Source: JAJRXG01 sp964470035
GTDB taxonomy: Bacteria; Bacteroidota; Bacteroidia; Chitinophagales; Saprospiraceae
Assembly (NCBI GenBank): GCA_964470035.1
Contig: CAYYBR010000174.1
Span: forward strand, 1-9,038
Direction: 5' to 3'
DNA length: 9,038 nt
Made by a program: the position numbers and the translations under genes. Positions 1-6,672 of the stretch are shown one piece after another. Positions within the stretch are counted from its first letter, which is position 1, and the number at the start of each line of letters is the position of its first letter. The notes beneath the pieces are model-generated. The model searched no databases. It was not told the origin of the DNA and saw nothing but the letters and a program-made list of their open reading frames with translations.

Positions 1-59
1 ACGTGGCCTCCAATCACTGCATCAACCAAAAAATCTTGCTTTATCTTTAAAAGCATCAT
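1..59 (-). CDS. Possible N-terminal fragment of a gene leaving the window
   Basis: Reading the minus strand from an ATG at 59-57 (a second ATG follows at 56-54) gives an open frame to the window edge, starting MMLLKIKQDFLVDAVIGG. An AGGAGGA string lies at 77-71, about 11 bases before the first ATG, but ribosome sites of this kind carry little weight in Bacteroidota. The fragment is under 20 codons and I recognise no family in it. Two plus-strand frames are also open across the same bases (stops at 61-63 and 92-94), so strand and even coding status are uncertain. It would follow the HNH gene in the same direction after a 55-base gap. Confidence 0.25.
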   Translation of the reverse strand, partial: MMLLKIKQDFLVDAVIGGH

Positions 60-114
60 TTAGACGCCATTCCTCCTATTGGTCACACCAAAGGTGAAAT
101 TTTTTAATTTAAAT

Positions 115-657
115 TTATAAAACACTGATTTTCAGCACATAGTGAAGAGTGCCGAACGAAAACTCAAACCAGTAGGAAGGACCATCCAACCTATACTTCA
201 AGGATATACGGTTTCTTTTTAGTCTATATCGATCCCACCAACCAGGTATATGTTTTGCACCAGATATAGTTTTATCTGGATAGACCACGGCATCAAGTTG
301 CTTCCCTTCTGTGAGATACCTTCTTAGTTGCTCATGATCTATATCATCCCATCCTTGTCGCTTAGAGTGATACATCGCCTCATAAAAGATCATCACCAGC
401 ATTCTTATGAGGTGATGATCTTCCAGTTGATGAGGAGTGGATGTCGACTTATCGCTAATCAAGCCAAACTTTCTTCTTTCTTGTAGCCAGTCATGACTAT
501 TCATCACGAGATGTTCGCTGCGAGAAAGACGATTATTGCAACGTTGGCAGACCACTCCTTTGGGTAGGATGTAGTGGATATTGCCAAGTGCACGTGGTAC
601 GATGTGTTCTACACTAGCGATCTGGTCGTCCTTCATACACATGATACAAGTAGACAT
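115..657 (-). CDS. HNH-endonuclease-like protein (CxxC / EHIxP / CxxCN type)
   Basis: A 180-residue protein with the layout of a zinc-ribbon HNH nuclease. C4-x2-C7 forms the first zinc knuckle, E17-H18-I-V-P21 holds the likely catalytic histidine, and C37-x2-C40-N41 forms the second knuckle with the conserved asparagine. This resembles the HNH_5 type, whose members are metal-dependent DNA nucleases or nickases in restriction, mobile-element or defence settings. Residues 80-180 are basic and aromatic, and I cannot assign them to a domain. The gene starts 9 bases after the recG stop on the same strand, so it is probably co-transcribed with recG. No methylase, integrase or other partner is visible, so its target and role are unknown. 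The HNH call is fairly firm; nuclease activity is inferred from the motif. Confidence 0.8.
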   Translation of the reverse strand: MSTCIMCMKDDQIASVEHIVPRALGNIHYILPKGVVCQRCNNRLSRSEHLVMNSHDWLQERRKFGLISDKSTSTPHQLEDHHLIRMLVMIFYEAMYHSKRQGWDDIDHEQLRRYLTEGKQLDAVVYPDKTISGAKHIPGWWDRYRLKRNRISLKYRLDGPSYWFEFSFGTLHYVLKISVL

Positions 658-666
658 ATTATTGCT

Positions 667-2775
667 TTAGCTGATTCGACCCCAGCTTTGGTATTTGTTC
701 TTGAGTTTCTGAAGGTGGGTCTTAGTAGCTGTATGATGTGGCATGTCTAATTCTGGATCTTCTGAGAGTATCTCCATAGCTAGATGTCTAGCGGTCTGCA
801 TGATCTTACCATCTCCCGATATACTGGCTATCTTGAGGTCTAGCACACCACTTTGTTGTGTTCCTTCCATATCACCAGGTCCACGCAACTTCATGTCGAC
901 TTCTGCGATCTCAAAGCCGTTGTTTGTGCGGCACATCGTCTTGATGCGCTCTCGTGCATAGTGTGTCAGTTGCCTTTTTGTCATCAGTATGCAGTAGGAC
1001 TGGTCCGCACCTCTACCTACCCTACCTCTCAACTGATGCAGCTGTGACAAGCCAAATCTTGCTGAGTTTTCGATGATCATAACAGAGGCGTTAGGAACAT
1101 TGACACCTACTTCTATGACAGTAGTTGCCACCATGATCTGTGCCTTACCGTGGGCAAAACGCTGCATCTCAAGATCCTTATCAGCCGCCTTCATCCTACC
1201 GTGCACCACGGCTATCTGATAGTCTTTAATCGGAAAATAATTGAGAAGGTCTTCATACCCTTGATTTAGGTTTTCAAGATCTAGAGTAGCTGATTCTTCG
1301 ATAAGTGGAAAAACTACATAGATCTGTCGCCCTTTGGCGATCTCCTCTTTCATGAACTTGATGATGCGCATCCTATCTGCCTCGGTACGGTGGATGGTTT
1401 TTACCGGCTTACGACCTGGCGGAAGCTCATCGATCACCGATACATCGAGGTCACCATATGTCGTCATAGCTAGTGTCCTTGGGATAGGTGTGGCAGTCAT
1501 GACGAGGATGTGTGGTGGCACATCTTTATTCTTCGTCCATAACTTGGCGCGCTGGGCTACTCCAAACCGGTGCTGTTCGTCCGTTACTGCCAATCCAAGT
1601 TTTTGAAAAACTACAGGATCCTCGAGGATGGCATGAGTACCAATCAATATGTGGATATGCCCATCTTTCAAAAATCTAAGTAGATCTTTTCTGACACGCC
1701 CTTTAACAGACCCTGATAAAAATGCCACATGGATACCAAGACCTTTCAACCCCTCAGTGATAGACTGAAAGTGCTGTTGCGCGAGTATCTCCGTAGGAGC
1801 AAGAAGACAAGATTGATATCCATTATCAAGAGCTATCAACATACTCATCATAGCCACTACAGTCTTTCCACTTCCCACATCTCCCTGCAAGAGACGATTC
1901 ATCTGTGTACCCCGCTTGACATCTGCCCGGATCTCTTTGATCACTCTCTTTTGAGCACCTGTTAACTCAAACGGCAGCTTCTCTTTATAATAACGATGGA
2001 AGTTGGTACCCACTTCACTGAAGACCAAGCCCTTTAGCTTTAACTCACGAAGCTTCTTGACTTGTAGGATTCTGAGCTGTAAGAAAAAGAGCTCTTCAAA
2101 CTTGAGCCTAACTGATGCTCGTGCTTTTTGAGCTTCATCCTCAGGTAGATGTATCCACTTATAAGCATGATATCGCGTACAGAGCTTCAAGGTCTCTACA
2201 AGCTTAACTGGCAATACTTCTGGGAAATGCTCAGGACGAAGGATGCGCCAGATATTCTGCATGATCGTCCTACGTGCCCTCATACCGATACTTTTCTGCG
2301 TAAGCTTCTCGGTAGAATGATAAACTGGCAAGAATGCGCTTTGCTGACTCGCCTTTGCAGCAAGCTCCATCTCAGGGTGAGGTATGGATCTCTTGCCTTT
2401 GTAGACGTTGACCTTGCCAAAAAGTACATACTCATGATCTACCTTGAGGGATTCGGCGATCCACTTTGCACCCTGAAACCAAGTTAGCTCGATGATACCT
2501 GAAGGGTCTTTGAAGACACCTCTCAGTCGCGTACGGCCTTTTCCTTTCACCGGAGCGAGAGAAACTAAGGTTCCTTTGATCTGGATACTATCACCCTTGC
2601 GTACATCCTTTAGAAGAGTGAACGTGGTACGATCTTCATATCGAAAAGGAAATATCTCTATCATGTCCTCTACAGACTGCACACCCAACTCGGACCTGAG
2701 TAAGGTGGCTCTGGCTTCACCGACGCCTTTAACAAATTCGATTTTTTGCCTAAGTGGATTATGACCTATCGACAT
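667..2775 (-). CDS. recG: ATP-dependent DNA helicase RecG
   Basis: RecG is a superfamily 2 helicase that remodels stalled forks and Holliday junctions. The 702 residues match the usual length. The N-terminal wedge/OB-fold domain (about 1-255) includes the helix-hairpin-like KGVGEARATLL at 16-26. The helicase core shows Walker A GDVGSGKT at 298-305, the RecG-type Walker B motif DEQHRFG at 399-405 and motif III MTATPIPRT at 426-434. The second helicase lobe has TTVIEVGVNVP (551-561) and QLRGRVGRG (581-589), and the conserved RGPGD-x-EGTQQSG follows at 631-643. All key residues are present, so it should be active. The ATG at 2775 is the sensible start because the next methionine is residue 38, inside the wedge region. 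It lies 4 bases after a TAnnTTTG box. An HNH gene follows closely. Confidence 0.97.
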   Translation of the reverse strand: MSIGHNPLRQKIEFVKGVGEARATLLRSELGVQSVEDMIEIFPFRYEDRTTFTLLKDVRKGDSIQIKGTLVSLAPVKGKGRTRLRGVFKDPSGIIELTWFQGAKWIAESLKVDHEYVLFGKVNVYKGKRSIPHPEMELAAKASQQSAFLPVYHSTEKLTQKSIGMRARRTIMQNIWRILRPEHFPEVLPVKLVETLKLCTRYHAYKWIHLPEDEAQKARASVRLKFEELFFLQLRILQVKKLRELKLKGLVFSEVGTNFHRYYKEKLPFELTGAQKRVIKEIRADVKRGTQMNRLLQGDVGSGKTVVAMMSMLIALDNGYQSCLLAPTEILAQQHFQSITEGLKGLGIHVAFLSGSVKGRVRKDLLRFLKDGHIHILIGTHAILEDPVVFQKLGLAVTDEQHRFGVAQRAKLWTKNKDVPPHILVMTATPIPRTLAMTTYGDLDVSVIDELPPGRKPVKTIHRTEADRMRIIKFMKEEIAKGRQIYVVFPLIEESATLDLENLNQGYEDLLNYFPIKDYQIAVVHGRMKAADKDLEMQRFAHGKAQIMVATTVIEVGVNVPNASVMIIENSARFGLSQLHQLRGRVGRGADQSYCILMTKRQLTHYARERIKTMCRTNNGFEIAEVDMKLRGPGDMEGTQQSGVLDLKIASISGDGKIMQTARHLAMEILSEDPELDMPHHTATKTHLQKLKNKYQSWGRIS

Positions 2776-2779
2776 CTTC

Positions 2780-2787
2780 CAAAAATA
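2780..2787 (-). promoter_or_regulatory. Putative Bacteroidota -7 box for recG
   Basis: The minus strand reads TATTTTTG, a full match to the Bacteroidota primary-sigma -7 consensus TAnnTTTG. Only GAAG separates it from the recG ATG. The -33 element is weak: TTAG at 2808-2805, 17 bases upstream, is the best I see. If used, transcription would begin at or next to the start codon. Confidence 0.5.
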
Positions 2788-2844
2788 ACTCTTAAGTCCA
2801 GAAACTAATTAGCATCTCGACAGGTTACTACACCTCTATAGAAG

Positions 2845-2852
2845 TACATTTG
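2845..2852 (+). promoter_or_regulatory. Putative Bacteroidota -7 box for rbfA
   Basis: TACATTTG matches TAnnTTTG fully and sits 6 bases before the rbfA ATG at 2859. The -33 element is weak (GGTTA around 2823-2827, 17 bases upstream). It is arranged back to back with the recG -7 box within an 83-base gap. The match explains why an in-frame TTG at 2850-2852 is not a start codon: it belongs to the promoter. Confidence 0.6.
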
Positions 2853-2858
2853 CGCCAT

Positions 2859-3221
2859 ATGGAATCCAAAAGACAGCGACAAGTAGGAGTAGTGATCCAA
2901 AGACACTTTAGCGATGTTCTTCGCGAAGAAGGGCCATACATATATGGAACACAGCCACTCGTATCTGTAACTCATGTCTTGATGTCTCCTGACTTAGGCT
3001 TGGCAAAGATTTACGTAAGTGTGTGGAATACTGAAAATAAGCAAGCAGTTCTCCTCCAGATGGAAGACCAACATCATCGACTCAAGCAGCAACTTGCTTC
3101 ACGCGTGCGCAAGCACGTCAGACGCATACCACATATCGACTTTTATCTGGACGAGACGCTCGATGAGATAGAAAAAGTGGAAACTCTCTTTGCTAAGATA
3201 GACTCGAAAGAAGAGGAGTAA
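2859..3221 (+). CDS. rbfA: Ribosome-binding factor A
   Basis: RbfA is a single KH-domain protein that binds the 30S subunit and assists late 16S rRNA maturation, notably in cold. The 120 residues match the family length. Family signs are the opening RQRQVGVVIQRHFSDVL, the central SPDLGLAKIYVSV, and a helix with LASRVRKHVRRIPHIDFYLD followed by EIEKVETLFAKI. The tail is acidic. I chose the ATG at 2859: an in-frame TTG at 2850 would add three residues but forms the end of the TACATTTG promoter box. The gene is divergent from recG and converges on porD with 3 bases between stop codons. It is the only confident plus-strand gene in the window and appears to be transcribed alone. Confidence 0.95.
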   Translation: MESKRQRQVGVVIQRHFSDVLREEGPYIYGTQPLVSVTHVLMSPDLGLAKIYVSVWNTENKQAVLLQMEDQHHRLKQQLASRVRKHVRRIPHIDFYLDETLDEIEKVETLFAKIDSKEEE

Positions 3222-3239
3222 CTGCTATCGCAACTCCTT
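3213..3239. terminator. Hairpin shared by the convergent rbfA and porD ends
   Basis: AGGAGT (3214-3219) pairs with ACTCCT (3233-3238), and TGC (3223-3225) pairs with GCA (3230-3232) around the loop TATC. This gives a 9-base-pair stem with one three-base bulge (3220-3222). A G-T wobble can be added at 3213/3239. The stem covers both stop codons, TAA for rbfA and TAG for porD. No clean T-run follows on the plus strand, and the minus strand continues with a pyrimidine-rich CTTCTTTC. A role in ending either transcript, or in blocking read-through, is inferred from position. Confidence 0.35.
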
Positions 3240-4121
3240 GAGTTGATCGACTTGAGAAGGGTCTATGGAGGCCATGACATTATAGACCTGGCGTTGTTCT
3301 GACTTTACACTGTTCTTAAATATCTCAAGTACCTCTAACCTCTTTGCATTAGCAAACATCTGTACGATCATCGAGTTTCGATACTTATCTTCCACCTGGC
3401 CGACACCTTTTAATGAAGACAAGATAACGGCCTTGCCGACGCTGACATCGGTATGCATCTTATCGAGACCATTGCGATGATAGTCATACATGGACTGACG
3501 CAGGCCACGTGCACGTGCATTGAAGAGATTCTCGATGATCCAATATCTCGTCCTATCTCCACCATTAGCGGTCCAGTCTCTATCACCGGTGCTCACATTA
3601 GCAGGCACATTATTGATGATATCCTGAGCAATTCTGAAGTATTTCTCACCACCAAATGGACTGAACGAATCATAGTCATATCCAAGGATGATATAAGCGT
3701 AAAAGGTCAGGATCGACGAAAGGTTGTCAGTGAAGTTGGTTGTATTATCGATGATGGGCTGCAGGTCATACTGAAAGGCTACGTCATTATCTACGTGATT
3801 GAGCAACTGACTACTATAGTTGCTCATATACACAGGACGTGCACTCGAGACAAATAAGTCTGCGATAAAGGTGTTAGGACTCGGATCTCTTTTGATATTG
3901 ATCTGGATGGACGCCTCTATACGCTCCTCGCTATAAAAGTCATCATCGGACCACTCCGTATTATTATAAAATTCTCTGATCGCAGTCTCAAGTTGCTGAA
4001 GTGTACTAGGGTCGGCTGCATTGAGCGCAGGATAGTTGATCTTGACATCCACTGACAGTTCCTGAGACCATCCTTGTAGGACCGTCATCAAAAGAAAAAA
4101 TACAACTGCTAAAAACCTCAT
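3225..4121 (-). CDS. porD: DUF4835 family protein, PorD-like (type IX secretion associated)
   Basis: A 298-residue exported protein. Residues 1-19 form a signal peptide (MRFLAVVFFLLMTVLQGWS) with likely cleavage before Q20. The mature start, with VDVKINYPALN and later AIREFYNNTEW, is typical of the Bacteroidota family DUF4835. To my recollection current annotation pipelines call this family PorD, of the type IX secretion system. No catalytic motif is visible. The protein is probably periplasmic or attached to the outer membrane, and its molecular role is not well defined. It is the last gene of the bamD-rpoZ-coaBC-porD run, 9 bases after coaBC. In many relatives I recall recN next in line, whereas here the convergent rbfA takes that place. 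The family call is firm; the PorD name is less so. Confidence 0.85.
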   Translation of the reverse strand: MRFLAVVFFLLMTVLQGWSQELSVDVKINYPALNAADPSTLQQLETAIREFYNNTEWSDDDFYSEERIEASIQINIKRDPSPNTFIADLFVSSARPVYMSNYSSQLLNHVDNDVAFQYDLQPIIDNTTNFTDNLSSILTFYAYIILGYDYDSFSPFGGEKYFRIAQDIINNVPANVSTGDRDWTANGGDRTRYWIIENLFNARARGLRQSMYDYHRNGLDKMHTDVSVGKAVILSSLKGVGQVEDKYRNSMIVQMFANAKRLEVLEIFKNSVKSEQRQVYNVMASIDPSQVDQLKELR

Positions 4122-4130
4122 GTGCTTATT

Positions 4131-5315
4131 TTAACTGAGATAGGGTACGAGATAATTGATGATATCTGTTGCTACTTCTCTTTTATCCTTGAGTGCAAAA
4201 GGATGTTTTTTACCATCACTTCCGTAAATGGTTACCTGATTAGTACTTCGACCAAAACCAGCACCTTTCACACTCAGTGAGTTAAGAACGATAAGATCGA
4301 AGTTTTTCTTATTCAGTTTTGCCTGAGCGTGCTTAGATTCATTGTCCGTCTCAAGGGCAAAACCTATATGAATCTGTCCTTTCTTTTTAATCTTTCCTAA
4401 GGTGCCAGCGATATCTATGGTTCTATCAAGTGGGAGAGTATTCATATCTCTCTCGGTTTTCTTGATTTTTTTGTCACTAAACTCAATAGGCTTGTAGTCG
4501 GCTACTGCTGCTGCGAAGATCATGATATCGCTTTCGGCATGGAGTCTTGCGCATGCTTCGTACATATCTTGAGCACTTCTTACACTATGGACATGTACGC
4601 CTGATCCTGGTCTACTACTTGTAGGCCCCAAGACTAGATGTACAGTAGCTCCTCGACGCAAGCAGTCTTCAGCAAGCGCGATACCCATAGTACCTGTACT
4701 ATGGTTAGACAAAAATCTCACTGGGTCTATAGCTTCTTGAGTAGGTCCCGCAGTGATGACTACTGTCCGACCGATTAGATCAGCGTTTTTTTTTAAGTCC
4801 TGCTCTAGGAATTCATAGATATCTGCCGGCTCGGCCATCCTTCCATCTCCAACGAGCCCACTGGCAAGCTCACCATGACCAACAGGTATGATCTTATTAC
4901 CATATGATTGTAGCTTGGTGATATTAGATCGAGTAGCAGGATGCTTCCACATATCCAGATCCATCGCAGGTGCGATATAGACTGGGCACTTAGCACTGAG
5001 ATAGGTAGCCACCAGCATATTATCAGACTGACCACTGGCCATCTTAGAAAGTGTGGTTGCCGTCGCCGGCGCCACAACAAATGCATCCGCCCAAAGTCCC
5101 AGATCTACGTGGTTAGACCATTGGTCTCCATCGATCAGATCTATGGATACAGGATGCTTTGATAAGGTCGAAAAAGTGAGAGGTGCAACGAACTCCGCAG
5201 CACTTGGCGTCATGATCACCTTTACTTCTTTACCTGCTTTCACAAGCAGGCGAACAAGCAAAACTGACTTGTAAGCTGCTATACTACCAGAGACGCCTAA
5301 AACTATGCGCTGCAT
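4131..5315 (-). CDS. coaBC: Bifunctional CoaBC (phosphopantothenoylcysteine synthetase / decarboxylase)
   Basis: The cytosolic enzyme carries out two steps of coenzyme A synthesis. CoaB joins 4'-phosphopantothenate to cysteine using CTP, and the FMN-dependent CoaC decarboxylates the product. The 394 residues are the normal length. CoaC covers about 1-175: flavin-binding GVSGSIAAYK (7-16), catalytic H69 in HVDL, and PAMDLDMW at 116-123. CoaB covers about 183-394: TAGPTQEAIDPVR (188-200), N204, AAAVADYKP (268-276), K283 in KIKK, and GFALET (318-323). Numbering runs six below E. coli CoaBC throughout, so H75, N210 and K289 are all kept. However, E. coli N125 is D119 here and C158 is S152. The gene starts 14 bases after rpoZ, within the bamD operon. 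Confidence 0.96.
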   Translation of the reverse strand: MQRIVLGVSGSIAAYKSVLLVRLLVKAGKEVKVIMTPSAAEFVAPLTFSTLSKHPVSIDLIDGDQWSNHVDLGLWADAFVVAPATATTLSKMASGQSDNMLVATYLSAKCPVYIAPAMDLDMWKHPATRSNITKLQSYGNKIIPVGHGELASGLVGDGRMAEPADIYEFLEQDLKKNADLIGRTVVITAGPTQEAIDPVRFLSNHSTGTMGIALAEDCLRRGATVHLVLGPTSSRPGSGVHVHSVRSAQDMYEACARLHAESDIMIFAAAVADYKPIEFSDKKIKKTERDMNTLPLDRTIDIAGTLGKIKKKGQIHIGFALETDNESKHAQAKLNKKNFDLIVLNSLSVKGAGFGRSTNQVTIYGSDGKKHPFALKDKREVATDIINYLVPYLS

Positions 5316-5329
5316 ATGGCGAGGTATAT

Positions 5330-5689
5330 CTATTCTTCGATCAACGGCTGATCAGTCTCCTCTTCTGATAGATCTCCTATTACTTCGAGTCTGTCACCCA
5401 AGTACTCTTCTGTTGCTATCAGAGTTGGATTAGGAAGCTTTTCATAAAACTTAGAGATTTCGATCTGCTCCTTGTTTTCTTGTATCTCTTCGATACGATC
5501 GGTGACTACAGCAAACTCATCGAGCTTACCATGCAGTTCACGCTTGATATCTATGTTAAGCTTTCTAGCGCGATTTTCTATGATCGCTATCGCTTCGTAG
5601 ATATTTCCTCTAGTAGCAGCAAGACCTACGAGGTCTCTTGCTTTTACATTGGGGTCTAAACCTTGTACTCGAGTCTTAATGTCAGCCAT
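5330..5689 (-). CDS. rpoZ: RNA polymerase omega subunit, Bacteroidota type
   Basis: Omega binds the beta-prime subunit and helps assemble RNA polymerase. This 119-residue protein has the Bacteroidota form of the family: GNIYEAIAIIENRA (28-41), then KLDEFA, and the very typical ENKEQIEISKFYEKLP (71-86). The C-terminal 20 or so residues are strongly acidic and look disordered. The ATG at 5689 overlaps the end of bamD by 8 bases (ATGGCTGA), which suggests translational coupling, and coaBC follows after 14 bases. I infer transcription from the bamD promoter because no TAnnTTTG box lies just before its start. The family is diverged from proteobacterial omega, so the call rests on the Bacteroidota signature and on the operon. 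Confidence 0.9.
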   Translation of the reverse strand: MADIKTRVQGLDPNVKARDLVGLAATRGNIYEAIAIIENRARKLNIDIKRELHGKLDEFAVVTDRIEEIQENKEQIEISKFYEKLPNPTLIATEEYLGDRLEVIGDLSEEETDQPLIEE

Positions 5690-6497
5690 TCTGTATGTTT
5701 AGTATTTCTGTATTGCACTTTTCTCGGGTTGAGGCCACCTCTTCTACTCGATCAGAGGTGCTGTGTCTTTTAATATAAGCATCACACTGCTCTACAGCCG
5801 CCCGGTATCTCTCTTCCTTCTTCGTATAGATCGATTTCTCAGCCCATTCTTGATTCGCCTTGATAAGTATATATCTGCTCTCCTCAGCATATTCTGTCCC
5901 AGGATAATCTTTTAGGAGATTCTCTAAGGCGCGTATAGAAGAGCTATAGTCTCTAGTATTATAGTACAGCTTACCTGAGTTGAAAGCCTTGAGTTCTGCC
6001 TTCTTTCTTAGTTGATCTATGAACTCGTTACACTCATCTATCTTATCACTATTAGGATAGGCATTAATGAATTGTTGAAAGGCCTCTATAGCTTTATCAC
6101 TATCCGTCTGATCTAGCTGGTGTCTTGGACTCAAGCGATAATATGAGATCGCACTTCGATAGAGTGCATCTTCCTTGGATTCACTCGTAGTATATGTATC
6201 TGCAAACTGCTTGAAGTAATGAGAACTTAGTGTGTAGCTACCCTTATTATAGTGAGTTGAAGCTATCCTATAAGCGATGTGCTCGGCTTCTTTCTTTCCT
6301 CGATAAGCAGGCACAATTAATTCATAAAGCGTAGCAGCTCTACCATAATCACCTCTGGCAAACATGGTATCAGCAGTTGTAAGCATGAGCTCCGGATCAT
6401 TAGATGTTCTGATCCGCTCGAAGCTAGATCTACAACCAATACTCAGAGTAGTTATGATTAGGAGCAATAGTAGTGTAGGAAGAATACTTTTCTTCAT
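5682..6497 (-). CDS. bamD: Outer-membrane assembly lipoprotein BamD
   Basis: BamD is the essential lipoprotein of the BAM complex, which inserts beta-barrel proteins into the outer membrane. The 271 residues begin with a lipoprotein signal: KK, a leucine-rich core, and lipobox LSIGC with the lipidated cysteine at C22, followed by RSS. The rest is helical with tetratricopeptide-like repeats, seen in ADTMFARGDYGRAATLYE (42-59), the region around 80-100, AIEAFQQFINAYPNS (about 136-150) and the segment with DYSSSIRALENLLKDYPGT (about 178-196). That is the usual BamD arrangement. It is the first gene of the operon with rpoZ, coaBC and porD. The ATG at 6497 lies 7 bases after a strong Bacteroidota promoter. 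It is separated from groEL upstream by a terminator. Confidence 0.93.
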   Translation of the reverse strand: MKKSILPTLLLLLIITTLSIGCRSSFERIRTSNDPELMLTTADTMFARGDYGRAATLYELIVPAYRGKKEAEHIAYRIASTHYNKGSYTLSSHYFKQFADTYTTSESKEDALYRSAISYYRLSPRHQLDQTDSDKAIEAFQQFINAYPNSDKIDECNEFIDQLRKKAELKAFNSGKLYYNTRDYSSSIRALENLLKDYPGTEYAEESRYILIKANQEWAEKSIYTKKEERYRAAVEQCDAYIKRHSTSDRVEEVASTREKCNTEILNIQNG

Positions 6498-6504
6498 AGG
6501 CGCG

Positions 6505-6536
6505 CAAAATTACTTCATTTACGTAAGTGTATCAAA
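6505..6536 (-). promoter_or_regulatory. Bacteroidota-type promoter for the bamD operon
   Basis: On the minus strand, TTTG at 6536-6533 is the -33 element and TAATTTTG at 6512-6505 is the -7 element, separated by 20 bases. Both match the Bacteroidota consensus (TTTG, about 19-21 bases, TAnnTTTG). Only 7 bases lie between the box and the bamD ATG, so the 5' leader should be very short or absent. This is the best promoter in the window. Confidence 0.75.
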
Positions 6537-6618
6537 AAAACATCTGTAGAACGCTTTGTAGTCTCTAAATTCCAACAGAAGCCCTGTTTTTAGCGGGTTC
6601 TTAACACTTATATATAAG

Positions 6619-6652
6619 AAAAAAGGGCTGCCGACATATCGACAACCCTTTT
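6619..6652 (-). terminator. Rho-independent terminator of groES-groEL
   Basis: On the minus strand a 14-base-pair stem starts about 20 bases after the groEL stop. Arms 6652-6639 and 6634-6621 enclose the loop TATG. Outer AAAAGGG pairs with CCCTTTT and inner CGA pairs with TCG. Two G-U wobbles occur that form only in the minus-strand transcript, where a run of six T (6624-6619) lies at and after the stem end. This points to termination of groEL rather than of anything on the plus strand. Confidence 0.85.
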
Positions 6653-6672
6653 ATATCTATGAAGTGGGTGAT

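Noticed and set aside
86..107. CACC-AAA-GGTG followed by a T-rich stretch as a plus-strand terminator
   Set aside because: The stem is only four base pairs and no supported plus-strand gene ends before it.
2850..2858. A three-codon extension of rbfA from TTG at 2850
   Set aside because: The TTG is the last part of a TACATTTG promoter box, and the ATG at 2859 gives the normal RbfA start.
6541..6601. Resemblance of this gap to a CRISPR repeat or tracrRNA-like segment
   Set aside because: There is no second copy, no spacer spacing and no cas gene nearby; the likeness is impressionistic.
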